Assembly: GCA_003221075.1 (NCBI GenBank)
Contig: QHUF01000004.1
Coordinates: 1 to 14,237 of the forward strand
Length of the DNA: 14,237 bases
Source of the DNA: Gemmatimonadota bacterium
GTDB taxonomy: Bacteria; Gemmatimonadota; Gemmatimonadetes; Gemmatimonadales; GWC2-71-9
Direction: 5' to 3'
Below are positions 1 through 6,978 of the stretch, piece after piece. Below the pieces are notes generated by a model, which worked only from the letters and a program-made list of their open reading frames with translations, made no database searches and was not told the DNA's origin. The translations under genes and the position numbers were made by a program. Every line of letters starts with the position of its first letter. The first letter of the stretch is position 1.

Positions 1-241
1 CATCGGCACGATAGCGGAGAAACTTCCCTTCCCTCGTAATGGCGACGAGGCCTTCGCGTTGCAGGGCATCGAGGTGATGGGAGAGTGTCGACGGCGGTAT
101 CTCCAGACGTTCCAAGATCTCGCCGACGACCATCCCGTCGGGATGCGAGGACAAGAGGCAGCGGACGATACTGAGCCGCGCCTCGTGGCCGAGGGCGGCG
201 AATTTGGGGGCGAAGTGCAGCGCTTGCGTAGCGGCGTCCAC
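1..241 (-). CDS. ArsR-type winged-helix transcriptional regulator (3' part outside window)
   Basis: Reading the minus strand from a GTG at 241 gives 80 codons that run off the window edge. The protein begins MDAATQALHFAPKFAALGHE and carries an ArsR-like core: an 'ALGHEARLSIVRCLL' helix near residues 16-30, then a helix-turn-helix near 38-68 ending in PSTLSHHLDALQREGLV. In arsenic sensors the recognition region carries an ELCVCDL cysteine pair. Here the same place reads GMVVGEI, so classical As(III) sensing at that site is unlikely and the ligand is unknown. An in-frame TAG lies just upstream of the GTG, which fixes the start. There is no SD, and a consensus promoter sits directly upstream, so the mRNA is probably leaderless. 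It lies 39 bases after the nucleotidyltransferase stop, on the same strand, but has its own promoter. Confidence 0.85.
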   Translation of the reverse strand, partial: MDAATQALHFAPKFAALGHEARLSIVRCLLSSHPDGMVVGEILERLEIPPSTLSHHLDALQREGLVAITREGKFLRYRAD

Positions 242-245
242 ACTT

Positions 246-265
246 CGATTATACTAGAATTGTCG
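246..265. promoter_or_regulatory. Imperfect dyad overlapping the ArsR-gene -10, possible autoregulatory operator
   Basis: The 20 bases CGATTATACTAGAATTGTCG form an imperfect inverted repeat, with 7 of 10 positions matching between arms. It covers the -10 box. ArsR-family proteins usually repress their own promoters through such dyads. Assigning this one is inference, and the -10 box itself contributes to the symmetry. Confidence 0.35.
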
Positions 266-275
266 TACTTGTCAA
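248..275 (-). promoter_or_regulatory. Consensus sigma-70 promoter for the ArsR gene
   Basis: On the minus strand, TTGACA (275-270) is followed by a 16-base spacer and TATAAT (253-248). Both hexamers match the sigma-70 consensus exactly. The expected transcription start, about 7 bases after the -10, falls at roughly 241-242, on the GTG start codon. Confidence 0.8.
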
Positions 276-280
276 CCCGG

Positions 281-1273
281 CTAGCGGGCCGCGGCCACCT
301 CTCCCGCATCCATCACGGAATCCTTCACCTGCCGGCCATCGATGACCTGCTTGTCGCCGATCACGGACCCCTCGACCTTGGCGTTCTTTACCTGCACACC
401 CCTGCCGAGGATGCTGTTGGCGACGGTGCTGCCCACGATGCTGCTGCCCGCCTCCACGGCGACGTTGGGGCCGACCGTCGCGTCCTTCAGCGTGACGCCG
501 TCCTCGATGTAGACGGGTTCCTTGATCTTCACGTCTGACGACGCCTTGGCGGGGCGTTTGCCGCGACCGTGCTCGAGCAGATGCTGGTTCGTCTCGAGCA
601 GCGTATCCACCTTGCCGCAGTCGTACCAGCCGCCGACGTCGCTGACGAAGAGCTTCTTCCCCTTGTCCACCATGTACTGGAAGGCATCGGTGAGAAAGAA
701 CTCCCCGCCTTTGCCTGGGGGACTCTTCAGGACGTGCTCGACCCCGTCGAACAGTGTGCGCCAATCCTTCACATACTGCAGGCCGATATTGGCCCGCTTG
801 GAAATCGGCGTATTGGGCTTCTCGACGATCTTGGTCATGTGGCCCTGCTTGTCCGTCACGACGACGCCGAAACGCTGATAGTCCTCGACTTCCTTGGTCC
901 AGATGATGCCGTCGGCCTTCGTGTTTTTCACGATCGACAGATCGGCCTCGAACAGCGTGTCCACGAAGATGACGATCACCGGTCCGTCCACGTACGGACG
1001 GGCGAGATTCACCGCGCCGGCCGTCCCGTCGAGCACCTTCTGTTCGATAAAGCGCGCGGGAATGTCGTAGTTCTTCCGGACGTAGGCTTCGACTTTCTCC
1101 TTCAGGTGTCCCGTGATGATGATCAGCTCGTCGAGCTGCCCCGCGCGCTTCAGCGCATCCATCACGTAATCCATGACCGGCCTGCCGGCGACATTCACGA
1201 GCGGCTTGGGTACGCGCTTGGTCAGCGGCAGGAGCCGCGTGCCTTTGCCGGCCATCGGCATGATGACTTTCAT
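281..1273 (-). CDS. Sugar-phosphate nucleotidyltransferase with C-terminal beta-helix (RmlA/GlmU-like)
   Basis: 330 aa. The N-terminal Rossmann-type domain has the family signature MAGKGTRLLPLT (7-18) with PKPL at 22-25, which binds the nucleotide triphosphate. VDT (104-106) stands where the metal-binding aspartate of the usual GD motif is found. EKP lies at 151-153 and the sugar-binding GGWYDCG at 214-220. From about residue 245 the hexapeptide-like pattern (VYIEDGVTL, VGPNVAVEAGSSIVGS) predicts a left-handed beta-helix tail, as in long glucose-1-phosphate thymidylyltransferases. The likely reaction is NTP plus sugar-1-phosphate giving NDP-sugar, in the cytoplasm, for envelope polysaccharide. 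Neither the sugar nor the nucleotide can be fixed from sequence. The ATG lies one base after the cupin stop (TGACATG), so translation is probably coupled. Confidence 0.9.
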   Translation of the reverse strand: MKVIMPMAGKGTRLLPLTKRVPKPLVNVAGRPVMDYVMDALKRAGQLDELIIITGHLKEKVEAYVRKNYDIPARFIEQKVLDGTAGAVNLARPYVDGPVIVIFVDTLFEADLSIVKNTKADGIIWTKEVEDYQRFGVVVTDKQGHMTKIVEKPNTPISKRANIGLQYVKDWRTLFDGVEHVLKSPPGKGGEFFLTDAFQYMVDKGKKLFVSDVGGWYDCGKVDTLLETNQHLLEHGRGKRPAKASSDVKIKEPVYIEDGVTLKDATVGPNVAVEAGSSIVGSTVANSILGRGVQVKNAKVEGSVIGDKQVIDGRQVKDSVMDAGEVAAAR

Positions 1274-1274
1274 G

Positions 1275-1628
1275 TCAGGGCACTCGTCCGTAGCGATCCT
1301 TCAGGCGCACGACGTCGTCGATCTCGGGCGTAGAGACTTCCAGCAGGTCGCTCGTGACGACGGCCTCGAACTGATGGATCTGTTTGGGGGAAATGTGAAG
1401 ATTCTCGCCGGGTTTCATCCGGCGCTCGGTGAGCTTTTCGATGCGACCGGTCCGCAGGATGATTTCGCCCGTCAGCACGTAAATCGTCTCGTCCTTCACA
1501 TTGTGGTACTGGAGCGAGAGCACCTGGCCGGCTTCGATGTGCAGGATCTTGCCGACGTAGCGGTCGGTCTTGGCCCAGATGAGCTCGTGCCCCCACGGCT
1601 TTTCGACGCGGGTAATGGCGTCGGTCAT
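1275..1628 (-). CDS. Stand-alone phosphomannose isomerase type II-like cupin
   Basis: 117 aa, a single cupin barrel. It opens with VEKPWGHELIWA, the lead-in typical of the PMI domain of bifunctional mannose-6-phosphate isomerase/guanylyltransferases. It contains LSLQYHNVKDETIYVLTGE (38-56), with Q40, H42 and E47 as likely metal ligands, and ISPKQIHQF (79-87) with the second-motif histidine at 85. It may interconvert mannose- and fructose-6-phosphate or act on a related sugar. Many single-cupin homologues have no proven activity. The ATG overlaps the ferredoxin TGA by four bases (ATGA), and the next gene encodes a nucleotidyltransferase. The two together resemble a ManC-type enzyme split into separate polypeptides in reversed order. 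Confidence 0.82.
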   Translation of the reverse strand: MTDAITRVEKPWGHELIWAKTDRYVGKILHIEAGQVLSLQYHNVKDETIYVLTGEIILRTGRIEKLTERRMKPGENLHISPKQIHQFEAVVTSDLLEVSTPEIDDVVRLKDRYGRVP

Positions 1629-2176
1629 GCGAGCCTCAGTTTCAGGGAAGAGGGCACGGTGACGCATGCCGTCACACATACCCCGCAGCCAACGCAGCCT
1701 TCCGGCTTCAGCACCGGACGTCCGCGATCGTCGAGCGCGAGCGCCTTCTCTCCAATCGGACACGCGCGGGCGCAGACGCCGCACTCCGCTCCCTGAAATG
1801 TGATGCAGCGCTGCGGGTCGAGCTCCAGCACCCCCATATGGACGGTGTCCCACGGCACCTTCGTCAGGGCGCCCGTTTCACACGCCGCGGCGCAGGGCAT
1901 GTCTTCGCAGGCGATGCAGGCGCGGGTCGTCGGGTCGATGTAGGGCGTGCCCGCCGCCAACCCGCCGCCGTTCGCCGGCGTCTTGAGAATCGCGTGCACG
2001 GGGCAGACGTCGATGCAGTCGCCGCAGCGCGTGCAGGCGGCCACGAACGCCACTTCAGGCGCCGCGCCGGGCGGGCGAAACCAGCGTTTGGGCGCGACGC
2101 GCTCTTCCGTGCGCTTCGCGACCTCGTTGAGAAGCTTGCCGAAGACATTCTGGAAAAACGCTCGCCGCTCGTTCAA
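1625..2176 (-). CDS. Ferredoxin-type protein with four 4Fe-4S motifs (NapF/NapG-like)
   Basis: 183 aa from a TTG start. Four cysteine groups are visible: C48-C51-C54-C58 (CTRCGDCIDVCP), C87-C90-C95-C99, C124-C132-C135-C139 (ending CGVCARACP) and C161-C164-C167-C171 (CVGCGVCVTAC). The lead-in RWFRPPGAAPE before the first cluster is a NapF-like feature. No signal peptide or membrane helix is seen, so it is probably a cytoplasmic electron carrier. No reductase gene lies nearby, so its partner is unknown. The TTG is chosen because the reading frame upstream lies inside the peptidase gene, the TTG overlaps that gene's TGA, and GGAG sits 8 bases ahead. An upstream ATG at 2287 would give 220 aa with a low-complexity N-terminus and is less likely. 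Confidence 0.87.
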   Translation of the reverse strand: MNERRAFFQNVFGKLLNEVAKRTEERVAPKRWFRPPGAAPEVAFVAACTRCGDCIDVCPVHAILKTPANGGGLAAGTPYIDPTTRACIACEDMPCAAACETGALTKVPWDTVHMGVLELDPQRCITFQGAECGVCARACPIGEKALALDDRGRPVLKPEGCVGCGVCVTACVTVPSSLKLRLA

Positions 2177-5148
2177 AAGCTCGGCTCCAGGCTCACCTGC
2201 CAGCGGAATCGCACGCGCTTGTCCGTGCCGTCGGCCGCATAGTCCCAGCGGTTGACGATCAAGGGCACCTCGAAGCGCATCGTCCACGCGAGGTCGTTGA
2301 TGCGGTGCCGTGTCACGAGACCAACCCCCGCGTCATACAGCGTCGTCTGAGAGTGATTGCCTGACGCCGGGACGGCAAGGGTATCGACCAGGCCCGCGTC
2401 CGCAAACGATTCGAACGTCACGCGGGTAAGCAGGCCGTCGTCTCGCCGGTACACGGTCTTCGTACCCTCGAGGTTCAACGAGAGGGCCCAGCGGCCACCG
2501 AGGTCGGGACGGAAGGCGCGGAGGCCGGGGCCGCCCGGTGCTTGATAGTGGAAATCCGGCCGCACGAACAGCGCCCCGCGGCTCCGCAGCAATGGATTGG
2601 TGAACGTGGTGTACGGATCGGCGCCCGCCACCATGATCCGGCGCTGCAGCGGCGTCGCGAAGTTGGTGTCCGCGTAATAGGCACCGAAGAACAGCCGGAC
2701 GCCGAGCACCGGCGTACGCAGACTGAGTTCGCCAGTGGGCCGGCCGAACGCCTCGATATCGAAGCGGCTCTTCGCCTGGATGCCTGGGCCCGGATTGCGG
2801 TACACGATGCCGCCCGTGACGCCGGCCCGAGCGCGCCACTCCCGGTTACCGCGCACTTTCGTCATCGACCACCACGGCCCCAGTTCGATCGTGCCGGCGT
2901 TGTCCCACAACCGGCGGTCCACAAAGCCCAGATCGTTCACGGCCATCCAGATCGCGTCGACGCCGACGTGGACGTCGGGGCCGAAGGTCAAATGCTTGCG
3001 GAGCGAGCGATCGGTGTGAATGGCCGCGCCGACGCGCCCCTCGACGCTCCACCCAGCCACCGACGCATCGGTGCGCGGCATCGGGTGACTGACCGGGTTG
3101 CCCAACCGCAGGTAAAAGCCGTACCGGCGCTGCGTCGCGTCGGAAGCGCCGCCAAAGTCCGGGTCCAACGCATAGGAGACCACCAAAAAGTTCTTGTCAA
3201 AGCGGCCGAGGTAGTCTTGCCGCGACCGCATCCCGATCGTGGCGCCGCCGAAGTCGTTGGACCACACCGCCGGGAGAAAGCTCGTGACGAGGCGGTCGCG
3301 CGGCGGCTCGACCCGCTTCAAGTAGTCGAGCCGCACCAGCATGGTGCGGCTGCCATAGTAGTTATTGAGTGCATTCCAGTCGTGCGCGCGTTGCCGCGGG
3401 TCCAGCACGATGCGCTTGGGCTTCTTGTCGCTGACGAACTCGACGGTCTCGCGCTCGCCCTGGCCACTGATCCGCGCCACGATCGAATCGCCGTAGCGGA
3501 GCTCGATCGGCATCCAGCCGTCACCGAGTCGCTGAATCGTGACCGCCGTCCGCCAGCTGCCGTCCGCCAGCTTCCTGCGCTTCACCTTGCCGATCTTGTA
3601 ATCGATCAACGGCGTGCCGTGCAGCCACTGGCCGAAGAACCACTTCAGATCCTGGTGCGAGACTTCTTCCGCGACGGTGCGGAATGCGTTCTCATCCACG
3701 TGCTTCAGCCGCCAGCGCGCGTAATACGTTCGCAGGATCCTCCGCATCGCATCGTCGCCCACGATGTAGCGCAGCTGCTCGAAGAAGAGCGCGCCCTTCT
3801 CGTAGATCATCGTGTTGTAGGTGGCGAAGTCGCGATACTCCTCGCTGATCATCGAGACCGGCTCGCTCCAGCGGTCCACATCCCACAGCCGCAGCTCGGC
3901 CTCGACGCCGGGATAGTCCGAGCCGCCGCCGTGTGATTCGAAGAACCAGTCCGCCTGGAAGCTCGTGAACCCTTCGTCGAGAAAGCCCTCGCGCCATTCG
4001 TTGTTGGCGAGGATCCCCATCGTGTAATTATGGCCCAGCTCGTGGACGATGAGGCCGAGGCCGGCGCTGCCGTCCATGATCATCATGGGGAATTCGGTGC
4101 CGCCGCCCTCGATGCGGTGGACGTTGGTGATCTGCGGCCACGCGAATTTGCCGTACAGCGAATCGAGCCAGGCGAGCGCGATCTCGGTGCCTTTCACCGC
4201 GATGCCCTTCCCCCATGTCGCGCTGTCGCCCGGCTGGTAGAGGACGTGCACGACCACGTCCTTGTAGCGGCCTTGCTCGTAGCGATAGTCAGGGTTCATC
4301 GAAAACGCGAAGTGATGCACCGAATCAGCGTAGAATCTCACGCACTTACGACCCGTTGCGACGGCGCCGCATCGTGCCGACGTGCCATCGTGCCGACGTG
4401 TACCGTACCAGTCGCGCTGATAGTCGACGGGGCCGCCGCCGACGGCAGCCTTCTGCCACCCTGGGTCGCCTTCAATTGGCACGCCCGTGGCACCAATGAC
4501 CTGGTCTGCAGCGAGGTCGAGGCTGACATCATAACTGGCGAATTCGCCATAGAACTCGCCGGCCGGATACAGCGGATGGTCTTCCCAGCCGTACTTGTCG
4601 TACACGACCACTTTCGGATACCACTGCGCGAAGTCGAATCGCCGGCCCTGCCTGCCCTGTCGCCGAGGCAACGTCGAGGGCCGAGCCTTCCAGGAAATCG
4701 TGACGTCCATGGAATCGCCGGGCGTGAGCGCGCGCGACAAACGCCAGTGCGCGATCGTCGAGTCGGGCGCGTACGGATAGTCCGGCGCGCCGAGCGACGC
4801 CTGGGTGATTCGCTCGAACGCGAAATCGGGGTCCTTCATGTGCTGAAAGCGGACTCGGCCCTCCGCGGAGTCGACCGCGGCCCAGCGCGAGCCCGGCCGG
4901 AACGCATTCAGATACTGATGGACGTAGAAATCGCGCAGCGTATCGGGCGACTGATTGACGTACTTGATGCGGACATTGCCGCTCAGCACGCCGCTCGGCT
5001 CGTCGACTGAGGCGAGGATCTCGTACGCGACGCGCTGTTGCCAGTACGTCGAATCGACCGCAAGCGGAAGCATGGCCCGTGAATCTCGCGTGTTCTGGGC
5101 CCGAGTCGCAAGGAAAGGACGACGATCCTCTCGCGTTCTGCCCCACAA
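2173..5148 (-). CDS. M1 family metallopeptidase fused to a predicted C-terminal outer-membrane beta-barrel
   Basis: About 991 aa. Numbering from the TTG at 5148, it has the M1 substrate motif GGGTEFPMM (348-356), the zinc site HELGH (369-373) with the third ligand E392 in LDEGFTSF (HEXXH-X18-E), and a likely catalytic tyrosine in NTMIYEKG (449). From about residue 595 to the end the sequence is a run of alternating aromatic/polar strands. It finishes RFRWQVSLEPSF with a terminal Phe, as in BAM-assembled barrels. It probably hydrolyses peptides at the outer membrane. Start: TTG at 5148 has GGAGG four bases ahead. ATG at 5073 has no SD and would give 966 aa. ATG at 5178 also lacks an SD. No start gives a convincing signal peptide, although ATRAQNTRD before LPLAVDSTYWQQ looks like a cleavage region. 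The ferredoxin gene overlaps its stop. Confidence 0.9.
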   Translation of the reverse strand: MWGRTREDRRPFLATRAQNTRDSRAMLPLAVDSTYWQQRVAYEILASVDEPSGVLSGNVRIKYVNQSPDTLRDFYVHQYLNAFRPGSRWAAVDSAEGRVRFQHMKDPDFAFERITQASLGAPDYPYAPDSTIAHWRLSRALTPGDSMDVTISWKARPSTLPRRQGRQGRRFDFAQWYPKVVVYDKYGWEDHPLYPAGEFYGEFASYDVSLDLAADQVIGATGVPIEGDPGWQKAAVGGGPVDYQRDWYGTRRHDGTSARCGAVATGRKCVRFYADSVHHFAFSMNPDYRYEQGRYKDVVVHVLYQPGDSATWGKGIAVKGTEIALAWLDSLYGKFAWPQITNVHRIEGGGTEFPMMIMDGSAGLGLIVHELGHNYTMGILANNEWREGFLDEGFTSFQADWFFESHGGGSDYPGVEAELRLWDVDRWSEPVSMISEEYRDFATYNTMIYEKGALFFEQLRYIVGDDAMRRILRTYYARWRLKHVDENAFRTVAEEVSHQDLKWFFGQWLHGTPLIDYKIGKVKRRKLADGSWRTAVTIQRLGDGWMPIELRYGDSIVARISGQGERETVEFVSDKKPKRIVLDPRQRAHDWNALNNYYGSRTMLVRLDYLKRVEPPRDRLVTSFLPAVWSNDFGGATIGMRSRQDYLGRFDKNFLVVSYALDPDFGGASDATQRRYGFYLRLGNPVSHPMPRTDASVAGWSVEGRVGAAIHTDRSLRKHLTFGPDVHVGVDAIWMAVNDLGFVDRRLWDNAGTIELGPWWSMTKVRGNREWRARAGVTGGIVYRNPGPGIQAKSRFDIEAFGRPTGELSLRTPVLGVRLFFGAYYADTNFATPLQRRIMVAGADPYTTFTNPLLRSRGALFVRPDFHYQAPGGPGLRAFRPDLGGRWALSLNLEGTKTVYRRDDGLLTRVTFESFADAGLVDTLAVPASGNHSQTTLYDAGVGLVTRHRINDLAWTMRFEVPLIVNRWDYAADGTDKRVRFRWQVSLEPSF
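4371..4402. repeat. Octamer tandem repeat inside the M1 peptidase gene
   Basis: Four 8-base units follow each other: ATCGTGCC, GACGTGCC, ATCGTGCC, GACGTGTA. This makes a 14-base direct repeat at 16-base spacing. It encodes the stretch around TRRHDGTSARCG, just before the conserved KCVRFYADSVHHFAFS block, a place where a variable loop is plausible. Confidence 0.7.
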
Positions 5149-5177
5149 TGAGCCTCCACTCTTACCAGGAGGACTCA
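5149..5177. promoter_or_regulatory. Inverted repeat covering the ribosome-binding sites of both divergent genes
   Basis: TGAGCCTCC (5149-5157) pairs with GGAGGACTCA (5168-5177): nine base pairs with one bulged A at 5173 and a 10-base loop. The right arm contains the plus-strand SD (AGGAGG, 5167-5172) and the first base of the lipoprotein ATG. On the minus strand the left arm contains the SD (GGAGG, 5157-5153) next to the TTG of the M1 gene at 5148. In either mRNA, if transcription starts outside the repeat, the SD would be paired. It could equally be a DNA operator. No clear -35/-10 pair was found in 5074-5176. Confidence 0.6.
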
Positions 5178-6370
5178 TGTTGAACCGCAGTTGCGCTGTG
5201 GCGGCGCTGCTCCTCATCGCCGCTTGCAGCGACCGGACCGTGACGCCGCCATCGGAAGCGCCGGTGGCCGCCATCGCGGCCAATGCCCGCCGTCCCGAAG
5301 CGCTCGCCAGGATGGTCGCGAAAGGGCTCAAGAACCCGGCGTTTCGGGCCTATCTGAAGGCGCAGCTCGATGCCTCACCCTATCGCGAGCACAAGCTGCA
5401 ATTCGAGACTTTCCTCGCCGCCAACGGAAGCAGGGCCCTGGGCGAGATCGCGGTCGAGAACGGCACGACCAAGGACGCAGTCGGGACTCAGGCCAAGGCG
5501 GCGATCGCGCTCGAGGTCTACTTCCCGGTGCCCGCGCACCGCGCGGCGTGGACCGGCGACGAGCAGGTGCTCGTGGCCACCGCGGTCACGGACGACGATC
5601 CGCCTATCGCGTTCGATCCCGACGGCCGGCGCCAGGTGCTCGACCCGAAGACGCCGCCGGCCATTCCCGTCTTGGCCCTCGTGCCGGTCGAAACCGACTT
5701 CTCCCAACGTCCCGCGCGCGTCATCGAATGCACCGATGACTGCGGTGGGACGACCGGAGACGTCACGCCGCCGCCCCCGCCGGCACCCGGTCTGTACATG
5801 ACGAAAAGCCATTTCGTACAAGACTTTGAAGGCTGGTTGAAGGGGTCGCCCGAATTTGAGGTACACATTCTCGGGCAGAAGGGCACGACGGATTCCTTGT
5901 ACGACTATCAATGCGCCGGTGAGCATGCAGGCGGGCCGTATACCTTCGATCAGAACGACCTCGATTGGGATGGCAACGTGCTGCTTTTCTCGAAGACCCA
6001 GCTCGATCAATACAATGCGGCGCATCCCAACCAGAATCTTCGCGTCTTGATCGTCGAGGACGATGACACCGCGTGTCAGATCAAGACGGATGTCGGACGC
6101 GCAGAACGGCTCTTCCAAGTCGTGGACAGCCTCTATAACAACTTCACTGGAGGCAACGACTCGAGCACGGCAGTCGTGAAGGCATACAAATACGCCAAAG
6201 CGGCCAAGAGTCTCTGGGAGGCGATCGCCTCGTTCTTCAAGACCAATGATGACCTCGTTGGGACCGCCGTAGAGGACGACATCGTGGGCACCACGTATCC
6301 CGGCTACAACTGGTTCGTCAAAGGCGACAACAACATCACCAACGGCTGGATCAACCTGGTCATGTACTGA
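5177..6370 (+). CDS. Secreted lipoprotein of unknown function
   Basis: 397 aa. The N-terminus MLNRSCAVAALLLIAAC is a lipoprotein signal with lipidated C17 (lipobox IAAC). Residues 39-100 look helical (LARMVAKGLKNPAFRAYLKAQL). A middle part has LEVYFPVPAHRAAW (113-126), and QVLDPKTPPAIPVL further on. This order vaguely recalls the DUF3103 type of exported protein, but I am not sure of the family. A TPPPPPAP linker near 198-205 leads to a C-terminal domain starting LYMTKSHFVQDFEGWLKGSP and rich in Asp, with a conserved-looking LDWDGNVLLFSKTQLD. No catalytic motif is recognised. The start is firm: AGGAGG ends four bases before the ATG, and in-frame codons upstream overlap the divergent leader. 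It is followed 11 bases later by a barrel protein on the same strand. Confidence 0.85.
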   Translation: MLNRSCAVAALLLIAACSDRTVTPPSEAPVAAIAANARRPEALARMVAKGLKNPAFRAYLKAQLDASPYREHKLQFETFLAANGSRALGEIAVENGTTKDAVGTQAKAAIALEVYFPVPAHRAAWTGDEQVLVATAVTDDDPPIAFDPDGRRQVLDPKTPPAIPVLALVPVETDFSQRPARVIECTDDCGGTTGDVTPPPPPAPGLYMTKSHFVQDFEGWLKGSPEFEVHILGQKGTTDSLYDYQCAGEHAGGPYTFDQNDLDWDGNVLLFSKTQLDQYNAAHPNQNLRVLIVEDDDTACQIKTDVGRAERLFQVVDSLYNNFTGGNDSSTAVVKAYKYAKAAKSLWEAIASFFKTNDDLVGTAVEDDIVGTTYPGYNWFVKGDNNITNGWINLVMY

Positions 6371-6381
6371 GGGACGCGACT

Positions 6382-6975
6382 ATGCGTTGGAGTTTGCCCT
6401 TACTGGCTCTCGTAACCGTCACCACGGCCGGTGCCGCCGCGCAATGGCACGTTGGATTCGAAATAAGTACCGCGCATTACCGCGGATCTTCGCGCGACAC
6501 GGCCAACAGCGGCGGCCCCGAGAGATTCCGCCCTGCGAACGCGACACAGTTGAGTGTGCGCCTGGATCGCGCTATTGGCCGAGCGCGCCTCGGACTGCAG
6601 GCGAGATACGCGAGCGTGGGGCTGGCGGCAACGGGGCCGGGATTGACACTGATCGACAACTCGACGGGACAACTTTTGGAGGCGCAGCTGTTGGTGAACT
6701 TCCAGGTGGCAGGGATCGGGTCGAGCGGAGCGATACGAGCGGAAGTGGGACCCTCCCTCCACCTCTGGAAGAGCGGCGATGAGCTCCGCTCCCGCGCCGG
6801 CGCAGTAGCCGCGGCGGCGTACGAATGGCCGGTTACGAATCGCTTCTCGGGCGCCATCCGGTTCGAAGGAACGATTTCGAAATCGTGGTTCGATGCGGGG
6901 GACCTGCCGCCCGAATACGAGCGGCAGGCCACCTGGCGCTACGGCGTGGGACTAGGGCTGCGCTACCGGCTCTAG
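6382..6975 (+). CDS. Small predicted outer-membrane beta-barrel protein
   Basis: 197 aa. A Sec signal peptide (MRWSLPLLALVTVTTAGAAAQ, cleavage near residue 20) is followed by about eight amphipathic strands separated by Gly- or polar-rich turns: WHVGFEIST, TQLSVRLDRAIG, ARLGLQARYASVGL, EAQLLVNFQVAG, SGAIRAEVGPSLHL, GAVAAAAYEW, RFSGAIRFEGTIS, WRYGVGLGLRYRL. This fits an OmpA/OmpW-sized barrel, but no named family is recognisable. GAGGGA sits 8 bases before the ATG, 11 bases after the lipoprotein stop, so the two genes very likely share a transcript and perhaps a job at the outer membrane. Its last 24 bases overlap the end of the convergent sortilin-like gene. Confidence 0.8.
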   Translation: MRWSLPLLALVTVTTAGAAAQWHVGFEISTAHYRGSSRDTANSGGPERFRPANATQLSVRLDRAIGRARLGLQARYASVGLAATGPGLTLIDNSTGQLLEAQLLVNFQVAGIGSSGAIRAEVGPSLHLWKSGDELRSRAGAVAAAAYEWPVTNRFSGAIRFEGTISKSWFDAGDLPPEYERQATWRYGVGLGLRYRL

Positions 6976-6978
6976 CGC
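6960..6978. terminator. Weak hairpin at the convergent gene ends
   Basis: GCGCTA (6960-6965) and TAGCGC (6973-6978) form a 6-base-pair stem with a 7-base loop, overlapping the barrel gene's stop. No T-run follows on either strand, so intrinsic termination is doubtful. Confidence 0.25.

Noticed and set aside
569..1333. Plus-strand 254-codon open frame opposite the nucleotidyltransferase gene
   Set aside because: It is antisense to a gene with clear family motifs, and its protein has no recognisable pattern; typical of open frames in high-GC DNA.
2542..3936. Plus-strand 464-codon open frame opposite the M1 gene
   Set aside because: Composition is His/Arg/Val-rich shadow sequence, and the minus strand carries the intact peptidase.
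4641..4670. CTGCC/CTGTC repeat in the M1 gene
   Set aside because: It encodes RRQGRQGRRFDF, which looks like ordinary conserved family sequence, so no repeat element is needed to explain it.
4030..5010. Plus-strand 326-codon open frame
   Set aside because: Same reason: antisense to the zinc-site region of the peptidase, with no SD or motif.
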